This document shows, in pieces, positions 1 through 10,200 of a stretch of 64,000 nt of DNA. The notes under the pieces are model-generated. The model was given only the letters and a program-made list of their open reading frames with translations. It ran no database searches and was not told where the DNA came from. Source of the stretch: Telmatactis stephensoni (Eukaryota; Cnidaria; Anthozoa; Actiniaria; Isophelliidae); assembly GCA_029948255.1 (NCBI GenBank), contig JALIZF010001426.1, positions 239,863 through 303,862 of the forward strand, given 5' to 3'. Numbering within the stretch: the stretch's first letter is position 1; each line of letters starts with the position of its first letter. The translations under genes and the position numbers were made by a program.

Positions 1-62
1 TATTTGCACCATAAATAGAGCTATCTTCATTTCAGACCTTAACACGCCCTTGTTATCTCGTT

Positions 63-260
63 AGAGTTATTCCGCGTTAGACGCTTTTGGTTCCATTGGG
101 ATGTAAATGTTCAATTGTTATCGTTGGGCATGCAAATGACGAATATCACACCACATTAATTTATCCTTTTATTCATCATTCAATGAAAAATGAGATCTTT
201 TTGAACTAGTTTAATGCACGATTTGTTACATATATAATGAATTGTATCGCTTAACAAAAT
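63..260 (+). repeat. Left TIR of the Harbinger element
   Basis: This end pairs with 2763-2957 in inverse orientation. It contains a 3-bp-flanked outer end and a well-conserved inner part around the TTGAACTAGT and GCACGATTTGTTACA words. It is unusually long compared with the short TIRs of many Harbinger elements. Confidence 0.9.
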
Positions 261-399
261 AGAAGTCAGTATTCATGCTTTTCATTTTTATCTGGTGGCG
301 TATTAAAATGCATGTCCTAATAAGACTAACAAACTAGCAAAGTAACACTTGGATTAAATATTATATTTCTCATTGCCTTTGCTTTAGAAGAAAAACGTT

Positions 400-1569
400 T
401 TACACTTCTTCAAATAATGAAATACGACGTTCAGTTAAAAAAACGCACAATTCAATGACAGTTGGCAATAGCCACCTTTCTTGTCTCCATATCCCAGATA
501 TGCAGTTAAAGTCCTTGACATGTTTGAATATGTGTTCAATTTTAACGCGTTTTCTTGAAAGTTCAACATTGAACCGTCGGGCACGACGCTTATCCCTGCG
601 GCCAAACCGTCTCATTTGCACTTGTCGGAATGGTGTGAGTAATGGAGGAATATCTGCATAACCCTTATCAGCAAGGAGAAAAGCGTCTGCGGGGAAATCA
701 AGCGTCAGGCCAGGTCCAATTGGCTCCATCAATCGGAAACTCTGAGCATCGTGAGTACTGCCTAAAAATCCTGTTTGAAGAAAACGAATATGGCCTTCAT
801 TATCGCAAACGAGCTGAGTATTTAAGAGATGAAAATGCCTGTGGCCACTATAAAATATTCTTTGAGGCTCTGTCGAAGGAATGCGTATCTCGTGGGGAGT
901 TACGTCTACACAACCAAGAGCATTAGGAAATTGATCCCACCTATTTCGCATAACATTCCATTCTCTTATGCTTGGCCATGTTACTTGTTGTCGAAAATGT
1001 CTCCACAAAACTAGAATTCCCTGGCACAATAATGCTCGCACAGTCTGAGGACTAACATCAAACAGAAGAGAAAGAGTGTCTAGATGCGGATATTTTTTAA
1101 TCCATATGAATACAAGCAGCACCCTATTTATAACATTCAGCTTGTATCGTCCCATTCTCTGCCTTAGATTCCCTTGCCGTGTTAAAATAGATAACTGTGG
1201 ACTAATCTGATAGACAACGTTAAGTAGTGATTCCGGAGTTTCGCCCGTATTTAACCAAAACAAGTAACGCTGTTGACAAATAGATGAAAAGACATCGCGC
1301 CCTCTAAAGGCATGCCCATGAAAATTAGGGAATAGTCGGTTCCTTAGGCTCAGTTGACTGTTTGTAGGAGGCGACATGGAAGCAATTAAAACCAAGAGTT
1401 GTTGTAAAATGTTCATCAATAGTATAAATAGATTATGTTCTTGGTCTGCATTAAACTCAGGTGCTGGTCGAGGTATAGACGTTATAAGGGTTATTAATGC
1501 TTGCATGGCTAAGAGCGTGGTGTAAGTTAGGCGCAATTGCCTGTGATCCATCGTAGCTAAAGAAACCAA
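400..1569 (-). CDS. HARBI1-like DDE transposase (389 aa)
   Basis: This is the transposase of the surrounding Harbinger element and should cut and rejoin DNA at its TIRs. The C-terminal half is a DDE_Tnp_4 (HARBI1-type) nuclease fold. The first Asp is in GCVDVT, with a following STHDAQSF block. The second Asp is in LLADKGYAD. The catalytic Glu is in VKIEHIFKHVK. A helix-turn-helix-like stretch (LDTLSLLFDVSPQTVRALL) precedes the nuclease, as in the family. Vertebrate HARBI1 is about 350 residues, so this is full length, and no stop or frameshift interrupts it. The first ATG is at 1569; an in-frame ATG lies six codons later. The gene points away from the second ORF, the usual divergent Harbinger layout. 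The family and catalytic residues are clear; activity is inferred. Confidence 0.93.
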   Translation of the reverse strand: MVSLATMDHRQLRLTYTTLLAMQALITLITSIPRPAPEFNADQEHNLFILLMNILQQLLVLIASMSPPTNSQLSLRNRLFPNFHGHAFRGRDVFSSICQQRYLFWLNTGETPESLLNVVYQISPQLSILTRQGNLRQRMGRYKLNVINRVLLVFIWIKKYPHLDTLSLLFDVSPQTVRALLCQGILVLWRHFRQQVTWPSIREWNVMRNRWDQFPNALGCVDVTPHEIRIPSTEPQRIFYSGHRHFHLLNTQLVCDNEGHIRFLQTGFLGSTHDAQSFRLMEPIGPGLTLDFPADAFLLADKGYADIPPLLTPFRQVQMRRFGRRDKRRARRFNVELSRKRVKIEHIFKHVKDFNCISGIWRQERWLLPTVIELCVFLTERRISLFEEV

Positions 1570-1932
1570 CTTTGAAATTGTAAACCCAGAAGACCTAAAG
1601 CAGTTGTGAAAAAATGTGTATCACATTCGACCTCCCTAATTCGTACGCTTCAGTTGTAAATTGCAAATAGACCATTGTGATTGGGTTATTGTGCATTCTA
1701 CAAAACATTTTAGTGAATAGCCTAATCATATAATGAGCTTCAATATTAGGAGCGCAATGAATTAATGGACATTCTTTGGAAGTGGGCGTTCTTAAGTTAA
1801 ATGAACATTCTATAATCTCTTTTCTTATTATAATGTCAGTTACGTAAGGTCTGGGTCAGATACTGTTCTTGAAATGAGCCCAAGTTATATAGAGTACTAT
1901 GGATAATTAAGTAGCATTATATTTAGCAATTA

Positions 1933-2634
1933 ATGCTGAGCTATATAAGGGGACGTTTTTATGTACATCTTGAACTTGTCGCTATGTCCATTTGGAGGCC
2001 ATTTGAGATTGAGGAGAACCAGACTACTAAAGAAAGTTCAAGCAAGGAAACTGGCGGTCATGGAAAAAAGAGAGAAAGAATGTCGATAAAGGTTGGAGAT
2101 GAAGAGACAAAGATAGTAATGCAAGCATACCTACAAAGGGTCAACAGTGGCTGGAGAGCAGTGCTCAGTGAGGTCAAGAAAAAGATTTCAGAATCTGCCC
2201 TCAATTTAAGGCTGGTTGATTATTACACCAAGTGCGAAGAAAAAGTGTCAACTAGACGTATAAAACGAATTGTAAGACAGGAGCAACAGAGGCAAGCCGA
2301 AGTCTACCGCAAATTATCCTCAAAACAAAATGCTTCACCGCCCAGAAACCCAAAAGCTACACTTGAACCCGACGTTTCTTCTGATGAAGCAGGCCAAATA
2401 AACGAGGATAATGTCAGCATTGTGGAACACCAAATGCTCTATGCAAAGAAACGCACCCCTCGAGAAAGGAAAGACAACAAGTTTAAAGCATTTGTTGACT
2501 CAGACGTCAGTACCGACAACGAAATGGAAAAACCTCCAAAAAAGAAACGACCATCCTTAAAAGAAGTGGCCTATGAGGCACAACAAGCACATACAAGGTT
2601 ATGCGAGCAAGCAAGCTCAGTTATGAACATATGA
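1933..2634 (+). CDS. Second ORF of the Harbinger element (233 aa, putative accessory DNA-binding protein)
   Basis: PIF/Harbinger elements usually encode a second protein, often Myb/SANT-like, that brings the transposase to the nucleus and TIRs. This ORF is in the expected divergent position inside the element. The predicted protein is very basic and hydrophilic. It has a helical N-terminal half (EETKIVMQAYLQRVNSGW followed by a KKKISESALNLRLVDYY block), an acidic/Ser middle (PDVSSDEAGQINEDN), and a nuclear-localisation-like PPKKKRPS near residue 205. I do not see a regular Myb tryptophan spacing, so the DNA-binding role is inferred from position. An upstream exon cannot be excluded. Confidence 0.7.
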   Translation: MLSYIRGRFYVHLELVAMSIWRPFEIEENQTTKESSSKETGGHGKKRERMSIKVGDEETKIVMQAYLQRVNSGWRAVLSEVKKKISESALNLRLVDYYTKCEEKVSTRRIKRIVRQEQQRQAEVYRKLSSKQNASPPRNPKATLEPDVSSDEAGQINEDNVSIVEHQMLYAKKRTPRERKDNKFKAFVDSDVSTDNEMEKPPKKKRPSLKEVAYEAQQAHTRLCEQASSVMNI

Positions 2635-2762
2635 TGCCAGACATTTTCAGAAAATTAGACAAAAAGTTAGATGATTTGTAATCAGTGCTGTTAGATCAAT
2701 ATTTCTGCAGAACTAGCGTGCTAATTCTAAAGTATTTGTTAAGAATAATGGAGAAAATGAAT

Positions 2763-2957
2763 GTTGTTAAACTATACAATTCGACATGTAACAAATCGTG
2801 CATAAAACTAGTTCAAAAAGATCTCATTTTTCATTGAATGATGAATAAAGGATAAATTGATGTGGTACGTGTGATATTCGTCATTTGCATGCCCAACGAT
2901 AACAATTGAACATTTACATCCCAATGGAACCAAAAGCGTCTAACGCGGAAAAACTCT
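2763..2957 (-). repeat. Right TIR of the Harbinger element
   Basis: This is the inverse partner of 63-260, ending in CGCGGAAAAACTCT immediately before the GTT duplication. Confidence 0.9.
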
Positions 2958-2960
2958 GTT

Positions 2961-3377
2961 GAGTATTAAGGACGTTTTGACTTTCCCTTGAAGGATGTAT
3001 AGATGGCAATCAATCACTGTAACTAATCCTATTATGAGCTGAAGTTTTAACTGTCAACCGCCATAGCTACCTCGAAATAAGACACCCAGCTGACCTATGT
3101 TGCTGGTTGCTGTTTTAATTCGACATTGCGTCCCTTTCCTCTATACTAATAGATTAGGTAACAGATATACCATAAGTAAAGAAGTATGGAAGTAGTGATA
3201 AGTTGCGGATGAAAATAATCCAATTGATATTCGCGCTCTAGAAGTTAATAAGTTTCGACTCCAGCCTGTGTGGTTGACCCTTGGAGAGTGGGAAGGGAAG
3301 GGAAACCCTCATCCTCCCCAATCCCGAGGGCCGGCCATGTAGGCTAACTTACATGGACAACCACTAAGCACTGACAC
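2961..3377. other. Gene-free stretch
   Basis: I see no coding region, RNA gene or clear repeat here. The end of the stretch (about 3250-3350) is a GA/CT-rich, locally GC-richer segment. Confidence 0.5.
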
Positions 3378-3652
3378 CCTTTTAATAAGGGCACCCTTTT
3401 AATAAGGACACCCTATTAATAAGGACACCCACTTAAAGAGGACACCCAGTTAATACGGACACTTACTTTATACGGATACTCGTGCAATGGCTTAAAACGA
3501 ACAGCCATGTTTTTGCGGGGAGAGAGTCCGTACATTTTTTCTTACAACCTCGTTAATACGAACACCTTGATAAAACGGATAGTTTTTCTTATACACCCAT
3601 CTGGATCCGTTTTCTTATCCCACGTGTCCGTATTTAAGAGGTTCCACTTTAT
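3378..3652. repeat. Degenerate tandem words and pogo/Tigger-like terminus
   Basis: A motif close to TTAATAAGGACACCC is repeated about six times at 3378-3470, and degenerate inverse copies follow. The block ends in GTATTTAAGAGGTTCCACTTT, the reverse of GTGGAACCTCTTAA. This type of end is typical of pogo/Tigger (Tc1-mariner group) elements and their MITEs in invertebrates. No transposase is present, so this is a relic; the family name is an inference from the terminal word. Confidence 0.45.
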
Positions 3653-3908
3653 TGTAATTTATACCTGTAAATAAGAACAAATAAAAGTATTTAAATACAC
3701 AGAATCACAGTAAACTGTTTTAGCAACAATTTAGTCGTTTTCTATTAACTGTTTTTATTATTACTAAGATGCGTTGCAAGGAATTGGATCGAATCCACTG
3801 TTGAGCTGAAATACAAACCGGTGCATACCTCGTATACCCTGTAGCAGAAAGGTTTTCGTTTAATTGTGAAACTTACCGCGCCGTTCCGTGACCGTGTCTG
3901 TCCTGTAA

Positions 3909-4067
3909 TAGAGCGGTTTTCGTATGAGTGGGAAACTGACCGTACCAGTTACGGTCAATGCACGGTAAGGTTACGGCAGGATTTTCGAATGTTTTTGTCG
4001 ACATTATGGTACTGACACGGTCACAGTACGGTACGGTCAGTTTCCCACTCATACGAAAACCGCTCTA
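3909..4067. mobile_element. MITE with 38-bp near-perfect TIRs
   Basis: The left end at 3908-3945 (ATAGAGCGGTTTTCGTATGA...) is mirrored almost perfectly at 4030-4068. The interior is short and full of GGT/ACC words (GGTACGGTCA, GGTCACAGTACGG). Degenerate relatives of one end sit at about 3850-3910, 8405-8470, 10520-10612, 19855-19945 and 20215-20265. The element has no coding capacity and I cannot assign the superfamily. Confidence 0.7.
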
Positions 4068-5061
4068 TCTGTAACAACATTAGAAATTCCTGTTGTAACC
4101 GTATGTGCGGTGACCGTGCCGTTTTCCCAGGCTTTCGGCGAAATTGGCTCTAAAATCGCGTCCTCCCCGGGCCTTTTGTACTTCATAGCACAAACCTATT
4201 CGTTTCCTTCCTCTCAGTGGAATAATTCATTCGATCGAGTTCCTGAAGGGCCGCACCTTCAATACTCCAGTTTCGAGTTATATTACGTGGTATTGAGGCT
4301 AACGCTTAGATTTGGTATAAGTAAAGCCTAAATTGGCTAACGAAGGTACTGATGGTGGTTAAAAGGTTAAGGGTGGTGCCATGCAGTAAGGCCATATATA
4401 GTTGTTATTAAATGACTTTGGAATCACTGTGATTACAGTAGAGAGGATCAAGTAACCTGGTGTTTTTTTTTGTTTTTTGTTTTTTCTGGCGTTGATGTTT
4501 CAACGCGAGGGTTAGTCATTTCGCGTTTGCCGTGAACGTTAAAAGTCACTCTCGTTTGCGTGCCAAAGACGTTAAAACTAGGTCACGTGATCCTCTGCCT
4601 TTTCCCGTGTACGTGATATGCTTAAATCTATCTTATTTGCAAGCCCCCAACCTTACAAAATAAGATAGTTCGATGTTTTCGAATTCTGCATGGCCATCAC
4701 AACTTGAATGAACTGATGTGAAAAATGTTACTTGATTAGAACATTATAGTAGTTTCAACGATGAGTAGCGTGCAGTGGTGCAAGGCTCGCCTTTCACAAA
4801 TGTGGTTCCCATTTGAGCCACGCCCGCAGAGAGTCACCAATTTCATTCCTATAACGTCTTAGTTATCTCTCCTTAATTTTTGTCCGACTGTCCTGCCGCC
4901 CCCACCACCAGGTCAGATAGGCTAACGTACGTCACGCGCGCGAGTTGAATGTCGTGTATATACAAGAAAGAATATACTGCGCTTATAATTCGGTATTGGA
5001 ACAGTACGTTATCAACGTAACCGTACTACATTAGACTGATCACCGAACACAGTCTGATATT
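4068..5061. other. Gene-free stretch
   Basis: No convincing gene. A 73-codon frame at 4110-4331 is open but has no recognisable features. A small hairpin (ATCTTATTT...AAATAAGAT) lies near 4628-4670. Confidence 0.5.
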
Positions 5062-5229
5062 TATTCGAACAAAAATAAGACGCATCTTATCTTAGACTAT
5101 AAATTAACGACGTCAGTTTATTCTAAGGCTCAAAAAGGCTGTTTCTCGCTAAGCCGCGTTTTGGAATAAAAGTGCCGTTTATACGCGAGTTGCGTCTAGG
5201 ATAAGACATGCCTTATTTTTACTCGAATA
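5062..5229. mobile_element. Small MITE with about 30-bp imperfect TIRs
   Basis: TATTCGAACAAAAATAAGAC at the left pairs with the reverse of the right end (TATTCGAGTAAAAATAAGGC), continuing to CTTATC on both sides. It is about 168 bp long and non-coding. Confidence 0.6.
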
Positions 5230-5777
5230 TAAATTAATTGATAGTCAGTGAAAGACAGCGAAAGGTTTGCGTAATAGCTAACATTTTCTTTTATCAGGGT
5301 ATCATCACAGACTACTTTTTCTACTTTAATTTTCTATCTAAAGCTATGGTTTTCTCTATAGTTTCGTACAATTATCATATAAAATTCTTTTGAGTATTTA
5401 ATACTTTATACTTCTTTAATTCCAAATAATTTGCTATTAAAATTACTTCTTTATCAATTAATTATTATAATTATTTGTTGCTATTCTAGCAATAACTTTT
5501 CTTTATACATGTATTTTTTAATATAAGGATATAGTTTGGGACACCATCAAGGGGACACTTTTTCTGACTGTTTAAACGGCAATTTTCAAAATCGTACCAT
5601 CTCAGAAATCCAGTCTCTGACTGCATAGATTTTGTAAAATTGGTTCAAATTTTGTCATTTAAAAATGATTAATATTGATCTCAAAGCACCGAGTCTAAAT
5701 ATCTATACCAAAAGATAACATATCACAGCTCAGATTATATTCCTATTCTGTATTTCTTCATTATTTTGATTTTTAGT
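5230..5777. other. AT-rich gene-free stretch
   Basis: Very AT-rich DNA with runs of TTTAAT/TTATTA. I see no gene or defined repeat. Confidence 0.5.
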
Positions 5778-5919
5778 AGTCTCCTTTGTAGCCGTTTTTA
5801 GTCTCGTCACGCCACACGTTACCTCCCCACAAAGGGGGTAAGGTAAGGTCGGGAGGATTCGCGTGGCGTGACGAGCCTAACGCGTGACGAAGACTAACGA
5901 AACGTCTGCGAAGGAGACT
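5778..5919. mobile_element. MITE with AGTCTCC termini
   Basis: The left end AGTCTCCTTTGTAGCCGTTT and the following GTCTCGTCACGC are mirrored at the right end (CGTGACGAGCC, AACGTCTGCGAAGGAGACT). The whole 142-bp segment can fold into an imperfect hairpin. It is non-coding. Confidence 0.7.
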
Positions 5920-6368
5920 AGCTTTTTAGTTTAGATTAAATAAACCAAATCGACAAAATACAACAAACTGTTTGGATATCTGACTTCGCATGCCCTCGAA
6001 AGTCACAGTAAGGAGCTCAAGACGCTTTCTATGGTCCCCTTGTGGAGATTCCACTATTTTAGCATATATTGTAGAGATTCATTAGGTTACTTAAGGTTTA
6101 ACGATAACGCAAAATGTACCGTATAGGTTAACAAATTCCCTGAGTCTTGAGGTGCTTTTGCTTCACAAGCTAATGGAGTGCATGTATAAGTCAAATGGAG
6201 AGAATATAATGGAAGGAATGTCTACTACTGAACAAAGTATCACTTGGTGTTTCATGAGTTAAATAATACCACTTCAGTGGTTTCATTCAAGTTGGTGAAC
6301 GTTTTTCGGGAGAGTTGTGGCCGACGTGCCCATTCCTCGAAGAAAACAGAAAGCCGAAATGGCAACAG

Positions 6369-6615
6369 AGGCGTACCCAGGAATTTTGTAAGGGGGGCTG
6401 TAGGTTGTTTGATTTAGGATAAGGGGCAAGGCGATGGCAATTTGAATCAGAATCAATTTTACTTTGGGTAGAATTGGCATTTTGTTTCATAGAGAAACGA
6501 AAAACAATATCCGTGAATGTGTTTACTTATTTATTATTTAGCGATTACAAACTCATTTGTAAAAAAAAGTTTAAAGGGGGTGGGGAACCCCTGGAACTCT
6601 CCCCTGGGTACGTCC
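6369..6615. mobile_element. Short TIR element, GCGTACCCAGG ends
   Basis: GGCGTACCCAGG at 6370 is mirrored by CCTGGGTACGTC at 6603-6614. G-rich runs lie just inside both ends. It is probably a non-autonomous DNA element. No coding sequence. Confidence 0.5.
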
Positions 6616-7265
6616 CTGGGTAAAGCACTTTTCATTTTTGGTGAGTCGAACGCACATCCTAGTATTATGAGTAAAGTAATCTCCATATATTACGTAATGG
6701 TTTCAAATAATATAGTTCCATAAGCAAAAGTACGTTTTGACTTTGCTCTGTGTCAACAATTTGTCCACAACAAATTTTTGGTCGTTGTTAAGACCCGAAC
6801 ATTGCTATGTTGTGCGCAACAAAATTGCAAAGTGTGTCCATCTCTGCATCTACTGCACGAAAGAGTTGCAAAAGTGGAATCGAGTTCTACTTCTGTAAAC
6901 GACGCGCAACATCCTCGGGGGGTCCCAGGGCGTCTATGACGTCATAAGCCTCCCCCTCCCCCTGTAATGCCCTGGGTCCCAGAGAATGCCCGAAGACTTC
7001 GCAGCACAAGAACCCAAACGTCAGGTTTTTCATCTCAGCTGCGAGTGTTTCCTGCAAAGGAGGTTATTTGTTGCGCTTATTCCTTTGATACACGATGTAA
7101 TCTATTGCACGCAGCATTGCAGAAAGAGACACCGATTCCACTTTTGAAACCATTGCACTGAAATGCATGTTGTGTGCAATATCGCAAGAAAAGGTTTCTT
7201 CGTGCCCAGGCCTTCCTGCCCAGGCCTAACTAGTTTTCTCATTGGGAAGTCTAAAGCTTTTGGTG
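6616..7265. other. Gene-free stretch downstream of GPR137
   Basis: Likely the 3' flank and UTR of the GPR137 gene on the minus strand. I see no separate gene. Confidence 0.4.
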
Positions 7266-10200
7266 CTAATCCTGATCTCTGACAGTTTCTAAATGACTTC
7301 TCTGATACCCACCCTGCTGGCCCGAGGTAAACAGCATAGGGGGTGTGGTACCAGGAATAGGGTAGCTGCTACTACTACGGTTAAAACTACCACTCTTGAG
7401 TCCTGCTGTAGATCCAAATGAACGAGTAGAGTTGATATTATGTGGAGCGGCGGACGAGGGACTCAGGATACCAGGAATGTCGTAGTTACTAGAAATAGAA
7501 GACAACAGATTGGCATAAGTGGATATAGTGATACTCCGTCTGACGTAAGCCTTTATCATTCATGTGCCCAACCAGAGAGCGATTGGCTATTTTTTCAAAG
7601 GAACTTGCGACAAGCTATTGTGAAAATGGTTGGCATATTTGTATTACAATTCGTTTGTTAGTAAACAGTCAGAAAGTAAATTGCTATCAATAATCAATAC
7701 ACTAGGCCGGGGGGGGGGGGGGGATTCTTCGGGGTCAAAACGCTAGGGATGATCGTCGGAAACCTCCAAAACGTACCCTAAAAAATACCCAAATGCCAAA
7801 ATTTTCGACCCTAAAAAATACCTAACAGCTCAAAAATACCCCTAAAAAATACCAAAAAATCAAACAAAAAGTGTTCTAATAAAAAGGCAGTAAGTAAAAA
7901 AAATCGTCTCGTTTATTTTGTACCCCTAAAAAATACCATCTTTTCTGAAAAACCTTGGATGTTCTCTGACGACCCCTAAAAAATACCAAATCGGCGATTT
8001 CAACCACTAAAAAATACGACGATCATCCCTAGCACACCAACATAGGGAGTACCCCCCGGGACACTAGGTAGCAGAGTTCGAAATGACTGATTATCAGTAT
8101 ACTGAACAAGAAAAGAACGATCCAAGGGATATTCGTAGGCATTCGACATAGTGAGGCTGTACCAACCTTCTGGTGTGAACTGTTGTGTGGATATCTTCAT
8201 CTGAATCATATCGTCTAGGGTTGTCAAAGTAAGATCTCTGGTCGAAGCTATGCGATGCAATCACGTTACTTGGACTCTGCAACTAACACATATTGTATTA
8301 CAACATGAATCACCACCCTATTGGCTTAGTTTGCTGGTTGGGGAGGTGTGGGGTTCTTAAATGACCGCAGACTAGGACACCGTTTCACATTTAGTTGTCG
8401 GACTAAACTGCCCATCTGTTGTAACAATAAGGCAGATATCGTATGAGTGGAAAAATGGTACGATCATGGCTAAGTACTGAAATACAACAAAATTACACAA
8501 GTTTGCTCTTGACAAAAAGCTTTCAGTAGCACGAGTCATTACAAGCTGTTGGTATCGTTTGATTGCCTAAATTTAGCCTCAAACTGTAAATGATACTTGA
8601 GTTTCACTTACTTCACTTTTACTTACTTCCGACTGTGGTCGACGCACGCGAAAGAACCAAATAATCATAAAAGTTGGAAGAACTTCCCATAAAATCAAAA
8701 TAACACCAAATGATACAAAAGTCATGGCCTGGATATCATTCTGTAGTCGATTGTGATTGTTGATTTCACCCTGTAGATAGAAATGTGCATAACCATTGCA
8801 CATATACTGTAAGACATTGTTGAGTTAAAGTTGACGTACAAGTGTAGTATAACACGGTACACGCGGATGCAAGAAATTGGTGACAATGTTGTGCTTTTTT
8901 GAAGATCGTTCAAAAACCTGCAACAATGACATAGTGGTAATAATCATAGCTGCGCGCTAAACTGTGCCAACTTTTTGCTGATGCAGCCATGATGCGCTAA
9001 AAGTTGTCTCCAGTTAACAAGCATAACCTATACTGTGCAACAGTAATGGCAACAAAGTTCTTCAAATTTTAGTGAATTTTCGTTTGAAACAATTACTTTC
9101 ATTCAGTTGAAACCTCTGAGAAATTTATCGGAATTTTCGCTCTGCGTTACAGCTTTTCTTCGAAAACACCTCCAAAACATCGTGAGCGAACGAGTTTGCA
9201 TTATCTTTACTAGTTTCTATGATAAAGTTTTCACCTCATTAGTCAACTCAAAGAAAATTTAGTATAGGGTGTACTTTGAAGAACAAAATGATATTTCTCC
9301 CACAATCAATTCAAATTGATCATATGAATATATATAGAACTGAAAAGTTTCATTATGCGTTTGTTTAGTTTGTAAATTAGAAATTTTACAAAGAAATGTA
9401 TGGTAAGCAAGTGAGTATACCCTGCCACCATAAATTCTTTGAACAATCTCTTGAATTCAAATTTTGGTAATAAAATTTCCTGGGGGGGGGGACTCCTATA
9501 TATAAGAGGATGGGGATTGAAAATGACCCCTAAAAGGTACCTGTCTGAGTGGGAGTGGCAACAATTGATTTCTACCCCTAAAAGGTACCAATTCAAAAAC
9601 AATAAAGAATTAAAGTAATGAAACACTTTGTTATCGATGTGCTTTGAAGATTCAATTCAGATCATCGAAATTGTCCCTTTCATGCTTATTTTAGGTAGTT
9701 AATTTACCCCAAAACAGTCCCTAAAAGGTACCATGTCTCTGGTAGTCCACTTAAGTCTGAGACACCCTAAAAGGTACCAGCTGGCAGATTTTGACCCCTA
9801 AAAGGTACGACTAGCATCCCTGTCCATTTACAATCGGAGTCCCCCCCCCGGGTAAAATTTAGACATAACTTTGCAATATTACATTCACTGATAAGATAAA
9901 TTTGATGATGGACTCCTTTAAAGAATTATATTAAAAGGTTAAACAGAAAAGGGAAAATGGCAAGAAAGGAAGATAATTGTCCTTCTCAGTTTCCAAACTG
10001 GGAGACACTGGTATCAACTGTCTTTTCTTCATTTATGCAATGACAGCACCTTAACAAAAATCACGTGAAAGATAGATCTACTTCCCTTCTATTTACCTCA
10101 TCAGAAACATTAACCCATCCATAACCAAATGATGACATGTCGTGTGGAACAGTGACAGCAACAAAGTTGTAGACAGCACGTGATATGAGGAGTAGAACTA

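Larger units (their letters stand above)
63..2957. mobile_element. PIF/Harbinger DNA transposon, apparently complete
   Basis: The two ends are long inverted repeats (63-260 and 2763-2957, about 195 bp, highly similar), and the outermost bases read AGAGTTWTTCCGCG on both sides. The element is directly flanked by GTT at 60-62 and 2958-2960. A 3-bp target duplication is what the PIF/Harbinger superfamily makes, although TWA is the usual target. Two divergent ORFs lie inside: a DDE transposase on the minus strand and a second protein on the plus strand. Open frames and well-matched ends suggest a young, possibly autonomous copy. Superfamily assignment rests on the transposase; boundaries are read from the sequence. 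Confidence 0.9.
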
